DNA of 64,000 bases from Bdellovibrio sp. (GTDB lineage Bacteria; Bdellovibrionota; Bdellovibrionia; Bdellovibrionales; Bdellovibrionaceae), in contig JACMRL010000004.1 of assembly GCA_014376435.1 (NCBI GenBank), positions 62,001 to 126,000 of the forward strand, given 5' to 3'. Position numbers and translations under genes: made by a program. Below are positions 1 through 9,018 of the stretch, piece by piece (the first letter of the stretch is position 1; each line of letters opens with the position of its first letter). The notes under the pieces are model-generated. The model saw only the letters and a program-made list of their open reading frames with translations. It had not been told where the DNA came from and did not search any database.

Positions 1-165
1 CTGATTACTTTTTTCGCTTTTTAAACTTTTTAAACGATTCAGATTATGGTTTGCTTCAATTTTCAGCGATTGCTCCAGCTCGGTATCAACTCGCTCCGAT
101 TGGGCATTCGAAAATTCGAAAAAGAAAATGCACCCGAAAAAATAAATGAGAGACTTTTTTAACAT
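1..165 (-). CDS. Secreted protein of unknown function, N-terminal part (cut by window edge)
   Basis: An ATG at 165 on the minus strand opens a frame that runs off the left edge of the window (55 codons visible). The first 23 or so residues form a clear Sec signal peptide: MLKKS, then a very hydrophobic run rich in Phe, Ile and Tyr, then a likely cleavage after SNA. The mature part is charged and looks helical (Glu/Lys/Asn-rich, with repeated LKSLK-like pieces). It is divergent from the SohB gene, with about 120 bp between the two starts. I cannot assign a function from this fragment. Confidence 0.6.
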   Translation of the reverse strand, partial: MLKKSLIYFFGCIFFFEFSNAQSERVDTELEQSLKIEANHNLNRLKSLKSEKSNQ

Positions 166-283
166 AACTATCTTTAGAGTATATATTTATGCCGAGTAGC
201 GGCCCATTTGATTCTATTAATTCGGGCATCTTCTCGACCTTTGTCTTTACCTTCAGTTTCTTTTAGGCTAGCGTCCAAAGCCT

Positions 284-1306
284 ATGGAAATGCTACAAAA
301 TATAATCACATTTTTTGCCCAAACTTTTATTATCGTTTTAGCAATCATCGCGATTCTTTTAACGATCGGCACCATCGCTTTCAAATCTCGAAACCAAAAA
401 TCCTTTGAAATCGAGCTGTTAAACGAAAAGTATGAAGATCAAACGCAGGCGCTCAAAGAAGCCATGCTTTCCGACAGCGAAGCTAAAAAAGAACGTAAGC
501 GTTCAAAAAAAGAAGAAAAACTTAAAGAGAAAAATTCATCGGATGATAAAAGTCGCGTTTTTGTTATCGACTTTTTAAAAGGCGACATCAAGGCTTCCGA
601 AAGCGAAAACTTACGCGAAGAAATCACCACAATCTTGGGCGTTGCTACGTCAAAAGATGAAGTGGTCGTTAATGTAGAAAGCCCGGGCGGCCTCGTTCAC
701 AGTTACGGTTTTGCAGCGGCGCAGTTAATTCGCCTGCGTGAAGCTAACATCCCGCTTACGATCTGCGTGGATCAAGTAGCCGCCAGCGGTGGCTACTTAA
801 TGGCTTGTACCGCTAATAAAATTTTAGCCGCTCCGTTCGCATTGGTCGGATCGATCGGTGTCGTTGCTCAAGTTCCAAACTTCAATAAAGTTTTAAAAAA
901 ACATGATATTGAATATAAAGAATACACGGCCGGAGATTACAAACGTACGGTCAGCATATTTGGTGAAATCACTGAAAAAGGCGAAGCAAAATTTAAAGAG
1001 CAGTTAGAATTAACTCACGCTTTATTTAAATCTTTTGTAGCTCGCTACCGCCCTAAATTAAATATTGAACAAGTAGCTACCGGAGAGTTCTGGTACGGTG
1101 AAACCGCTTTGATGCTAAACTTAGTTGATGAAATCAAAACCAGCGATGAATACTTACTAGCAAAGTCAAAACAGCACCAAATCGTAAAAATTTCTTTTGA
1201 ACAAAAGCCTACGTTGTCTGATAAAATCTCGGGCATTTTAACAAAAGCGGTCACTCTGACCCTAGAAAAAATGATTGAACAAAATAACATCACAAAAAGA
1301 ATGTGA
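284..1306 (+). CDS. sohB: SohB-like membrane-anchored S49 serine peptidase
   Basis: Inner-membrane protease of the SppA/SohB family (S49), which cuts peptides near the membrane. One transmembrane helix spans about residues 8-33, followed by a Lys/Glu-rich linker to about residue 85 and then the S49 fold. The catalytic dyad is visible: Ser168 in VAASGGYL and Lys220 in AGDYKRT, 52 residues apart as expected for a Ser/Lys protease. The length of 340 residues fits SohB rather than the longer SppA. The start is uncertain: ATG at 284 has no clear ribosome binding site and ATG at 290 would also work. The gene stands alone, and the next operon starts 80 bp downstream. Confidence 0.88.
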   Translation: MEMLQNIITFFAQTFIIVLAIIAILLTIGTIAFKSRNQKSFEIELLNEKYEDQTQALKEAMLSDSEAKKERKRSKKEEKLKEKNSSDDKSRVFVIDFLKGDIKASESENLREEITTILGVATSKDEVVVNVESPGGLVHSYGFAAAQLIRLREANIPLTICVDQVAASGGYLMACTANKILAAPFALVGSIGVVAQVPNFNKVLKKHDIEYKEYTAGDYKRTVSIFGEITEKGEAKFKEQLELTHALFKSFVARYRPKLNIEQVATGEFWYGETALMLNLVDEIKTSDEYLLAKSKQHQIVKISFEQKPTLSDKISGILTKAVTLTLEKMIEQNNITKRM

Positions 1307-1310
1307 CGCT

Positions 1311-1341
1311 AAGGGCTAAGCTCTGAGCCTTCTTTATTTTT
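1311..1341 (+). terminator. Weak stem-loop after sohB
   Basis: Just after the sohB stop, AAGGGCT pairs with AGCCTT (one bulged G) around an 8-nt loop and is followed by a T-rich tail. It is a plausible but weak intrinsic terminator separating sohB from the opp operon. Confidence 0.35.
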
Positions 1342-1387
1342 CGCACGCAGTCTTGTAAACATCCAGTCTGTTAAGGAGACGCGTAAA

Positions 1388-2356
1388 TTGAATCCAGTTG
1401 TACAAGTTAAAGATCTCGAAACAACATTCTTTTTAAAGTCAGGGCCGTTTAAAGCCGTGAACCGTATCTCCTATGAAATTAACCAGGGCGAAACTTTAGG
1501 TATCGTCGGCGAATCTGGTTGCGGAAAATCTGTAACTTCTTTTTCACTGATGAAGCTAATCGAAAAGCCAGGCATGGTTACCAACGGTGAATTTCTATTG
1601 AATGGCAGAAATATCTTAACTTTAAAAGACCGCGAAATTGAAGACGTACGTGGTGGCCAAATGGCCATGATCTTTCAAGAACCGATGACGGCATTAAATC
1701 CCGTTTTAACCATCGGCTATCAAATGGATGAACAAATCAAAAAACATTTGCGTTTATCTGATCAGGATTCACGTGACCGCGCGATTGAAATGTTACAACT
1801 GGTCGGAATTCCTTCGGCAAAAGAGCGCTATGCGGCCTACCCCCACCAACTATCGGGCGGAATGAGACAACGCGCGATGATTGCCATGGCATTATCTTGC
1901 AATCCAAAATTTTTAATCGCCGATGAACCAACGACGGCCCTTGATGTGACGATCCAAGCGCAAATATTAGAATTATTCCAAAGCCTGCAAGAAAAAATGA
2001 ATATGACCGTGCAATTTATTACGCATGACTTAGGCGTGATTTCGGAAGTTTCAGATAAAATGATGGTGATGTACGGTGGCCAAACCTGCGAGATGGGCCC
2101 CACTCAAGATATTATTAATTCTCCGGCGCATCCTTATACGGCGGCGCTGATTTTATCTCGTCCGCAACATGGTCACCGCGTAGAAAGATTACGTACGATT
2201 GAAGGATCTGTACCCGCTCCGCATGAATTACCTAAGGGCTGCCCGTTTGCAAATCGCTGCCCGAATGTTTTAGCTGATTGCTGGACAATTAAACCACCAC
2301 GATTACCCATCACCGGCAAACCAGGCAGAACCCTGGCATGCTTTAACCCACTGTAA
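1388..2356 (+). CDS. oppD: Oligopeptide ABC transporter ATP-binding subunit OppD
   Basis: One of two ATPases that drive peptide import through OppBC in the inner membrane. Walker A is GESGCGKS (41-48), the ABC signature is LSGGM (155-159) and Walker B is FLIADEP (175-181). The C-terminal tail has the Cys-rich oligopeptide-transporter motif (CPFANRCP, then another Cys), which in this family can bind an Fe-S cluster. The start is TTG at 1388, supported by a strong AAGGAG 9 nt upstream at 1372-1378. It is the first gene of oppDFABC, and oppF starts 14 bp later. The OppD/DppD distinction depends on the binding protein and is not certain. Confidence 0.92.
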   Translation: MNPVVQVKDLETTFFLKSGPFKAVNRISYEINQGETLGIVGESGCGKSVTSFSLMKLIEKPGMVTNGEFLLNGRNILTLKDREIEDVRGGQMAMIFQEPMTALNPVLTIGYQMDEQIKKHLRLSDQDSRDRAIEMLQLVGIPSAKERYAAYPHQLSGGMRQRAMIAMALSCNPKFLIADEPTTALDVTIQAQILELFQSLQEKMNMTVQFITHDLGVISEVSDKMMVMYGGQTCEMGPTQDIINSPAHPYTAALILSRPQHGHRVERLRTIEGSVPAPHELPKGCPFANRCPNVLADCWTIKPPRLPITGKPGRTLACFNPL

Positions 2357-2370
2357 GGCTTAAAAAAATT

Positions 2371-3369
2371 ATGAGTGATATCATTTTAGAAGCCAAAAAT
2401 ATTAGAAAATATTTCCCGATTAAAAAAGGTTTCTTCATGCGTGAAGTGGGGCAAGTAAAAGCCGTTGAAGACGTCGATTTTATCGTACGCCGTGGTGAAA
2501 CTTTGGGTCTGGTCGGAGAATCTGGTTGCGGAAAATCAACTTTGGGCCGCACCCTGATTCGCCTTTACGAGCCGACCAAGGGCGAAATTACTTTTGATGG
2601 TAAAGATTTCTTAAAATTAAAAGGTTCTGAGTTACGGCAAAAACGTCGCGATATTCAAATGATCTTTCAAGATCCTTACTCTTCCCTTGATCCGCGCATG
2701 ACGGTGGGCCAAGTGATTGAGCAGCCTTTTATTATTCACGGTCTATTACAAAAACGTGAACGCGAATTGCAGGTAAAACAATTACTTGAGCTAGTCGGTT
2801 TAAAATCTTCACACATCAATCGCTACCCGCATGAATTTTCGGGCGGACAACGTCAACGTATCGCGATTGCGCGCGCGATCGCACTTAATCCAAAACTAAT
2901 TATTTGTGATGAGCCCGTGAGTGCTTTAGACGTTTCCATTCAAGCGCAAATTTTAAATTTACTTAAAGATTTACAAAAACGCTTAAACTTAACGTATATT
3001 TTTATTTCGCATGACTTATCCGTGATTGAACACGTTTGTGACCGCATCGCCGTGATGTACTTAGGCCGCATCGTAGAATTAACAACGCGCGAAGAATTAT
3101 TTGCAAATCCGCAGCATCCTTATACGCAAGCCTTACTTTCTTCAATTCCCACCATTGGTACCGGTAAAAAGAAAATGGCGCGCGTATTAAGTGGCGAAAT
3201 TCCCTCGCCGATTAATCCACCCAGCGGTTGTACTTTTCATCCGCGTTGTCCGCAGGCCTTTGCTATTTGTCCAAAAGTGATTCCGGTACTTGAAGGCCCG
3301 GCTGATCACATTAAAGCTTGTCATTTATATACAAAAGAAAATTCTACAACACCAAAGGAGTTGTTATGA
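2371..3369 (+). CDS. oppF: Oligopeptide ABC transporter ATP-binding subunit OppF
   Basis: Partner ATPase of OppD. Walker A is GESGCGKS (49-56), the signature is FSGGQRQR (about 156-163) and Walker B is LIICDEP (176-182). The C-terminal oligopeptide domain carries [14 protein letters not shown], again with the spaced cysteines typical of OppD/DppD and OppF/DppF. The residue count (332) is normal. Its stop codon overlaps the start of oppA as ATGA at 3366-3369, and the oppA ribosome binding site lies inside the 3' end of oppF, which suggests coupled translation. Confidence 0.92.
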   Translation: MSDIILEAKNIRKYFPIKKGFFMREVGQVKAVEDVDFIVRRGETLGLVGESGCGKSTLGRTLIRLYEPTKGEITFDGKDFLKLKGSELRQKRRDIQMIFQDPYSSLDPRMTVGQVIEQPFIIHGLLQKRERELQVKQLLELVGLKSSHINRYPHEFSGGQRQRIAIARAIALNPKLIICDEPVSALDVSIQAQILNLLKDLQKRLNLTYIFISHDLSVIEHVCDRIAVMYLGRIVELTTREELFANPQHPYTQALLSSIPTIGTGKKKMARVLSGEIPSPINPPSGCTFHPRCPQAFAICPKVIPVLEGPADHIKACHLYTKENSTTPKELL

Positions 3370-5111
3370 AATCTATTTATTTAGGTCTTGTTCTGTTCAC
3401 TACATTATTAGTAGCGGCAGGCTGTACAAAAAAAGAGGGCGATGGCACGGCGGCTGGCCAAACAGCGGTAGCAACCAGTTCATCTGCGAAACTTTCCAAC
3501 AACGAATTAAAGATTGGAATCTCGCAAGAGTTTGAAAATTTTAATCCATTGATCGCCAGTATGTCGGCCACAACTTATATGCAGCACATGGTTAGCCGTA
3601 CATTATCGACGATTGATGCCGATGGTAAATGGGTTCCGCGTTTAGCAAAAAAGATTCCTAATTTAGCCGACGGGTCTGCAAAGATCGTCGATAAAGGCGG
3701 AAAAAAGAAACTGGTAGCGGTTTGGGAAATTCTTGATAACGCTTCTTGGGGCGACGGAAACCCAGTGATCTGCGAAGATTTCGCTTTAGCGGTTAAAATC
3801 GCGGGTGCACCCACGGTCAGCGTAGGCGAAAAAGAAGTTTACACGCAAGTTGAAAGCATTATCGCGGATCCTAAAAATCCAAAAAAATGTACTTTTACTT
3901 ATGAAAAAGCAAAATGGGATTTTTACCAATTAGGTACCTTCTACCCGATGCCGAAACACTTAGAAGAAGCAGTGTTTAAAAAATACGGTAGTCAAAAAGA
4001 AGGTTACGAAAAGAACTCTCTTTATTCTAAAGACCCTACGAACCCAGGTCTTTACAATGGTCCTTACGTCATGACTGAAATCCAATTAGGCGATCACGTT
4101 ACTTTTGCACCAAATCCTAAATTCTACGGTGACCAACCAAAGATTAAAAAAATTATCGTAAAATTAATCCCGAACACGGGAACGCTTGAAGCCAATCTTC
4201 GCTCGGGCACAATCGATATTATTTCTTCTTTAGGCTTAGCTTTAGACCAAGCTTTAGCTTTCGATAAAAAAATTAAAAGCGAAAACCTGAACTACAAAGT
4301 TTTATTTCAACCAAGTGCCGTTTATGAACACATCGATTTAAACTTGGATAACCCGGCGTTAAAAGACGTGCGTGTTCGTAAAGCTTTAAATTACTCGATC
4401 AACCGTGAAGAATTAGTTAATTCACTGTTCGAAGGTAAACAAAATCCAGCGATCCATAGCATTACTCCCAAAGACCCTTGGTTTACGGATGATCCAGCTA
4501 AAGTAACAATCTACAAATACTCTTCTCGTGAAGCAGAACGTTTGTTAGATGAAGCCGGTTGGAAAATGGGCGCCGATGGCGTTCGTATGAAAGACGGAAA
4601 AAAATTAACTTTTACGTTAATGACGACCGCGGGAAATAAAACCCGTGAATTAGTGCAAGTTTATTTACAAAATAAATGGAAACAAGTTGGTATCGAAGTG
4701 GTTTCTAAAAATGAACCCGCGCGCGTATTCTTCGGTGAAACAACTAAGAAACGTAACTTTGATTCCATGGCTTTATTTGCCTGGGTATCGTCTCCGGAGA
4801 ATTCTCCTAAATCACAGTTCACAATTAAAAATATCCCGACGGCTAAAAATGGTTGGTCTGGCCAAAACTACATGGGCTGGGCAAATTCTAAAGTCGACGA
4901 CATTTTAAATAAAATGGACACCGAGTTTAAACCGGAAACTCGTATTGCGATGATTCACGAAGTTTTAAAATACTACACGGATGAAGTACCCGTATTACCT
5001 TTGTACTACCGTTCTGACGTGGCCGTGATTCCAAACCAATTAAAAGGTTACCGTTTAACGGGTCACCAATTTCCGGAAACAGACGAAATCGAGAAATGGA
5101 CTGTAGAGTAA
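3366..5111 (+). CDS. oppA: Oligopeptide-binding lipoprotein OppA (SBP_bac_5)
   Basis: Extracytoplasmic solute-binding protein that captures peptides and delivers them to OppBC. I place the start at ATG 3366 because AAAGGAG ends 6 nt upstream and the protein then begins with a lipoprotein signal peptide ending in the lipobox LVAAGC; an upstream in-frame extension would bury it. The mature protein has the family-5 pattern: TWEILDNASWGDGNPV-like region near residues 125-140, LKDVRVRKALNYSINRE near 340-355, and a long C-terminal lobe. At 581 residues it has normal length. A low-complexity Ala/Thr/Ser linker follows the lipid anchor. Confidence 0.9.
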   Translation: MKSIYLGLVLFTTLLVAAGCTKKEGDGTAAGQTAVATSSSAKLSNNELKIGISQEFENFNPLIASMSATTYMQHMVSRTLSTIDADGKWVPRLAKKIPNLADGSAKIVDKGGKKKLVAVWEILDNASWGDGNPVICEDFALAVKIAGAPTVSVGEKEVYTQVESIIADPKNPKKCTFTYEKAKWDFYQLGTFYPMPKHLEEAVFKKYGSQKEGYEKNSLYSKDPTNPGLYNGPYVMTEIQLGDHVTFAPNPKFYGDQPKIKKIIVKLIPNTGTLEANLRSGTIDIISSLGLALDQALAFDKKIKSENLNYKVLFQPSAVYEHIDLNLDNPALKDVRVRKALNYSINREELVNSLFEGKQNPAIHSITPKDPWFTDDPAKVTIYKYSSREAERLLDEAGWKMGADGVRMKDGKKLTFTLMTTAGNKTRELVQVYLQNKWKQVGIEVVSKNEPARVFFGETTKKRNFDSMALFAWVSSPENSPKSQFTIKNIPTAKNGWSGQNYMGWANSKVDDILNKMDTEFKPETRIAMIHEVLKYYTDEVPVLPLYYRSDVAVIPNQLKGYRLTGHQFPETDEIEKWTVE

Positions 5112-5112
5112 T

Positions 5113-6084
5113 ATGTTAACATTCATCCTTCGCAGATTTTTTCAAACAATCGTGGTGATAGTTATCCTATCGTACGTTTGCTTCGGGCTTATGAATTTAA
5201 TGCCCGGAGATCCTGTGGAGCTGATGATTTCGGCTAATCCAAGAATTACGCAGGAAGATGTAACCCGATTGCGTGAATTTTATGGTTTAGACCAACCCGT
5301 TTATAAAAGATATTTTGCTTGGGTATCTGATATCTCGACGGGAGATTTAGGTTATTCTCGCACTTACCGTATTCCAGTGACGGAGATGATGTTACCGGCC
5401 CTATTAGCCACTTTTATTTTATCCATGGCCTCTTTAATTTTTTCTTTGATTGTCGCGATTCCCCTCGGGATTTTATGCGCCCTTAAACCAAATTCTAAAG
5501 TTGATTATGCAGTGAACCTATTTAGTTTTGCCGGTATTTCCGTTCCTTCGTTTTGGTTAGGTATTGTTTTAATTATTATTTTTGCGGTTAACTTAGGTTG
5601 GTTACCCGCGGGCGGATATCAAACGACCGGTATGCAATATTCATCTTGGTTTGCGGAAATGATGGATAAAGGTAAATATTTAATTTTACCGATGGTTTCT
5701 TTATCGATTCAATCTATCGGTCGATTTTCTCGCTTCACCCGATCAGCAATGCTTGAGGCTATGCGCAATGATTTTATTCGTACGGCAAAAGCTAAAGGCC
5801 TTTCTAATCAAGTAGTCATCTGGAAACATGGTTTTAGAAATGCTTTAATTCCTTTAATTACGATTATTGCGATTAGTTTTTCTTCTATTTTTTCGGGCGC
5901 TTTGATCACCGAAACTTTATTTGCTTATCCGGGCGTGGGCCGCTTAATTTATTCTTCGATCATCGGTAATGACTTTAACGTCGCGATGGTTTCATTTGTT
6001 ATTTCTGTAAGTATGGTTTTATTGATGAGTTTAGTCTCAGACATTCTTTACGGCGTGGTTGATCCACGTATTTCATATAAATAG
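5113..6084 (+). CDS. oppB: Oligopeptide ABC transporter permease OppB
   Basis: Inner-membrane permease of the DppB/OppB family, 323 residues. A first helix at about residues 9-28 is followed by the conserved NLMPGDP region and then five further helices. The EAA loop that docks onto the ATPase is visible as KAKGLSNQVVIWKHGFRNALIPL (about residues 233-255). It starts one base after the oppA stop, so it is in the same transcript. The C-terminus ends with the usual GVVDPRI motif. Confidence 0.92.
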   Translation: MLTFILRRFFQTIVVIVILSYVCFGLMNLMPGDPVELMISANPRITQEDVTRLREFYGLDQPVYKRYFAWVSDISTGDLGYSRTYRIPVTEMMLPALLATFILSMASLIFSLIVAIPLGILCALKPNSKVDYAVNLFSFAGISVPSFWLGIVLIIIFAVNLGWLPAGGYQTTGMQYSSWFAEMMDKGKYLILPMVSLSIQSIGRFSRFTRSAMLEAMRNDFIRTAKAKGLSNQVVIWKHGFRNALIPLITIIAISFSSIFSGALITETLFAYPGVGRLIYSSIIGNDFNVAMVSFVISVSMVLLMSLVSDILYGVVDPRISYK

Positions 6085-6096
6085 GAAAGCCAAAAT

Positions 6097-7290
6097 ATGA
6101 ATACGCAAAATCCCACCTTAAATAAAGCGCAGATTGCCCAACTTGAAAAAGCTCAATCGCTGACGCAAATTGTTTACAACCAATTTAAAGAACACAAAGC
6201 GGCCGTCATCGGTGCTTACGTTATTTTATTATTTATAATCGTGGCCGTAAGCGCTCCGCTGATTGAAAAAGTAACGGGATTAGATGCCGATTCACAAAAT
6301 GTTTTTAACCGCTACCGTCCACCGATGACCCGAGTAAAAGCCGGTACCGATGTTCGTGAAACCGCGATTCAAAGATTCATCGATCAAAATCCTGAAGAAG
6401 TGATTATTATCCAGAATCAACTGATCAGCCAAAAATTAGTATCTCCAATTCGTCCGGAAGATGCATTGTACGATTGGGCTCAACTTGATAAAAATAAAGC
6501 CCTTGATGCTGTAAAGTTAATTGATACGACGAAAAAATCTGATCTTCGTCAGATTGCAAATCGATTTGAAAGTTTTCATATTTTAGGGACCGATGAACTA
6601 GGCCGTGATGTGATGATGCGCCTGATTTACGGAACGCGCGTATCGATGGGCGTAGGCATTTTAGTGGCACTAGCCTCTGCGCTAATTGGTTTATTTATTG
6701 GTGCTTTAGCCGGCTTTTACGGCGGCTGGGTTGACACAATATTAATGCGTATCACCGACGCACTTTTATCACTTCCGCTGATGCCCGTTTTAATTGTAGT
6801 GGCGGCAATCGATTTACAAAAACTTCCCTTCCTGAATCAGATTATTTCGACCGGTAACGAGAGTATTTTTAAACTAGTTTTTATCTTATGTATTTTCTCT
6901 TGGATGAGCGTGGCGCGCTTAGTGCGCGGTAGTATCTTATCATTACGTGAGCGCGAATTTATTTTAGCATCACGCACCCTGGGTGCGACCGATTATACTT
7001 TAATTACCCGTCATATGTTTCCGAATGTGCTAGCGCCGATGTTAGTTTCGGTTACTTTAGGAGTGGGTGAATCTATTTTATTTGAAGCGGCCCTTAGCTT
7101 TTTAGGTTTAGGTGTACAACCGCCGACCCCAAGCTGGGGTAATATGTTATTCAACGCGCAGGAATTAATTTATCAAGCTCCGTTTTTAGCGGTAGTACCT
7201 GGCTTATTGATTCTATTTGTCACAATCAGCTTTAATTACCTGGGTGATGGATTACAAGATGCGATCGATCCAAAAGCGATGCGCCGCTAA
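6097..7290 (+). CDS. oppC: Oligopeptide ABC transporter permease OppC with an enlarged periplasmic insert
   Basis: Second permease of the importer. It has a first helix at about residues 36-57 and a binding-protein-dependent transport domain at about 185-395, with the EAA loop near GATDYTLITRHMFPN and the hallmark FLGLGVQPPTPSWGNM. The 397-residue length exceeds the roughly 300 residues of E. coli OppC. The extra ~100 residues lie between helix 1 and FHILGTDELGRDV, so they would be periplasmic. The reading frame is clean across the insert, so it is not an artefact of a frameshift. It is the last gene of the operon. Confidence 0.9.
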   Translation: MNTQNPTLNKAQIAQLEKAQSLTQIVYNQFKEHKAAVIGAYVILLFIIVAVSAPLIEKVTGLDADSQNVFNRYRPPMTRVKAGTDVRETAIQRFIDQNPEEVIIIQNQLISQKLVSPIRPEDALYDWAQLDKNKALDAVKLIDTTKKSDLRQIANRFESFHILGTDELGRDVMMRLIYGTRVSMGVGILVALASALIGLFIGALAGFYGGWVDTILMRITDALLSLPLMPVLIVVAAIDLQKLPFLNQIISTGNESIFKLVFILCIFSWMSVARLVRGSILSLREREFILASRTLGATDYTLITRHMFPNVLAPMLVSVTLGVGESILFEAALSFLGLGVQPPTPSWGNMLFNAQELIYQAPFLAVVPGLLILFVTISFNYLGDGLQDAIDPKAMRR

Positions 7291-7451
7291 TTTAAAGACT
7301 TTTTACTTTTCTTCCAATGGACCGCGATTTAACTGACAATTATTTAGCCGTGTTTGTAAAAATCACCAGTCTTTTCACCTAGGCTCGAATAGATTGGCTT
7401 ATGCTCGGCATCCAATTTGGATATCAGTTCCTCATACAGGGGAATACTCTT

Positions 7452-7988
7452 ATGAAAAAATTAAGTCTTTTAACAGGTGTTTTAGTCGCGGTAAATTTAG
7501 GTTCGTTTGCTCACGCGCAGAATTCTTCGTCATCTGAATTTCAGTGTCGTTCAAAAGCAAAAGAAATTGCGGCCGAAACATATAAAGGCTGTATGACAGA
7601 TCAACGCCAAGCCCAGCTTGAACAAATCCGTAAAGACTATAAAGAGAAATTGTCAGAATTAAAATCTCACTACGATAAAGAACTAAAAAAATTAAGTAAT
7701 GGTAAAACATCAGCGGCCGTATCAGCTCCTGAGGCTTCAGCTAAAAGCGCTCCGCAAGAAGCCACTATCGAGCTTAAGAAATTACCAAGATCATCAACCA
7801 GAGCTTCTGGGGCACGATCACTTCCTACTAAAAAAGGTCCAATAAAAACTCAAGTCATTGATCTAAGCACTCCAGCCGTTACTCAAGACCCTGAGACAAT
7901 TTCGGCGATTCAGAGCGAAAATAGACTTAAAATCGAACAAGATGAGGCTAATAACGTTGAAATAGTTGAACTCCCTACGCAAGAGTAG
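7452..7988 (+). CDS. Secreted coiled-coil protein of unknown function
   Basis: I do not recognise a family. The start at 7452 gives MKKLS and a signal peptide that ends in SFAHA, with GGGG upstream as a weak ribosome binding site. The mature protein (about 155 residues) has two cysteines (about residues 32 and 46), a Lys/Glu-rich coiled coil at about 50-80, and an Ala/Ser/Pro-rich tail. A periplasmic location is likely. It stands between the opp operon and tatA with about 50 bp to tatA. Confidence 0.7.
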   Translation: MKKLSLLTGVLVAVNLGSFAHAQNSSSSEFQCRSKAKEIAAETYKGCMTDQRQAQLEQIRKDYKEKLSELKSHYDKELKKLSNGKTSAAVSAPEASAKSAPQEATIELKKLPRSSTRASGARSLPTKKGPIKTQVIDLSTPAVTQDPETISAIQSENRLKIEQDEANNVEIVELPTQE

Positions 7989-8036
7989 TATTTTTAAGTT
8001 ACGAACTAACATTCGCGATTTTTAAAAGGAGAGCCC

Positions 8037-8276
8037 ATGGGAGAGTTTAGCGTTTCACATATGATCATTTTAGCGGTGATCCTATTAGTATTTTTTGGCC
8101 CAAGCCGCTTACCTGCATTTGGACAATCTTTAGGTAAAGCGATCAAAGGTTTTAAATCTGGATTAAATGAAATCGATGCGGATGCAAAAGATGTGGGCCC
8201 GCAAGCTCAAATCAAGCAAAATGAAGACATCACTAAGCAAACGACCGATGATAAAATGAATCAAAATAAATCTTAG
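8037..8276 (+). CDS. tatA: Sec-independent translocase subunit TatA/TatE
   Basis: Small pore-forming subunit of the twin-arginine export system. It has a short N-terminal membrane helix (about residues 7-21) with the FGPSRLP hinge, then an amphipathic helix (GQSLGKAIKGFKSGL) and a charged, poorly ordered tail. The 79-residue length fits TatA. It has a strong AAAAGGAG ribosome binding site at 8025-8032. tatB and tatC are not nearby. It meets a convergent gene 3 bp downstream. Confidence 0.92.
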   Translation: MGEFSVSHMIILAVILLVFFGPSRLPAFGQSLGKAIKGFKSGLNEIDADAKDVGPQAQIKQNEDITKQTTDDKMNQNKS

Positions 8277-8278
8277 TT

Positions 8279-9010
8279 CTAGTTAACAGCTAAATCTAAA
8301 GGGGTGATTCGATCTGAAATCGCTCCGGCAATTTGATTATTAATTTTCGAATACAATCCTAAATCATTTAAAGTCCACAGTACGACCGGAATTTTTTTAT
8401 TCAGGTTTAGGTATTTTGCCGCAGTCCAATCTTCGTAACGTAAATGTAAAGCATGCGGACGACACAACAAATTAAAAACGCGCGCGCGTACAAACCAATT
8501 ATTTTCTGGGTAGTCTTCGAAAGTTTGAATCAGACCTCGGTAAACTTGAGGACTGAAAAAGCGGAAGCGTGCCAGTGATAACGGATTAAAACTGGAAACC
8601 ATCACTTGTTCGCTGACGCCAAACTGGTTAATCAGCTGACTGACCATTTTTTCAAGTTTGAAACCGAAAATTAATTTTGATTTAAATTCGATATTTAACT
8701 TTAAATTTTTATTTTTTTCGGCACTTAACCAAGTCAGTACTTGGGTTAAAGTATTTACAGGCTTTAACGCGTGCAATTTTTTAAAAGATAAACTTTTGAT
8801 TTCTTGATTTTCAATTGCATCGTCGTGGAACAGAACCACCACGTTATCGGCCGTTAAGCGCACATCAAATTCGACCATTTCATAATTAAGTTTAAACGCG
8901 GATTGAATAGAATCTAGAGAGTTTTGCGTAAGCCCGTCTATCCAGTGCCCTCGATGCGCTTGCAATTTAGGTAGCCAGTTTCTAAATTTTAGATCTGTAT
9001 TCCAAAACAT
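8279..9010 (-). CDS. Glycerophosphodiester phosphodiesterase-family protein
   Basis: Cytoplasmic GDPD-fold enzyme, probably releasing glycerol-3-phosphate from glycerophosphodiesters. His19-Arg20 (HRG), Glu47 and Asp49 (VEFDV) and His62-Asp63 (HDD) match the metal- and acid/base residues of the family. The usual ENT triplet after HRG is replaced by QNS (residues 29-31), which may affect activity or specificity. No signal peptide is seen. It sits 8 bp downstream of the AsmA-like gene on the same strand. Confidence 0.75.
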   Translation of the reverse strand: MFWNTDLKFRNWLPKLQAHRGHWIDGLTQNSLDSIQSAFKLNYEMVEFDVRLTADNVVVLFHDDAIENQEIKSLSFKKLHALKPVNTLTQVLTWLSAEKNKNLKLNIEFKSKLIFGFKLEKMVSQLINQFGVSEQVMVSSFNPLSLARFRFFSPQVYRGLIQTFEDYPENNWFVRARVFNLLCRPHALHLRYEDWTAAKYLNLNKKIPVVLWTLNDLGLYSKINNQIAGAISDRITPLDLAVN

Positions 9011-9018
9011 TTTTCGCC

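Noticed and set aside
264-283. GGCTAGCGTC shared by the regions before sohB (about 268) and before greA/nrnA (about 11543) as a common promoter element
   Set aside because: Only two occurrences were noticed, spacing to the starts differs, and in the second it is simply one arm of a small hairpin; not enough to call a motif.
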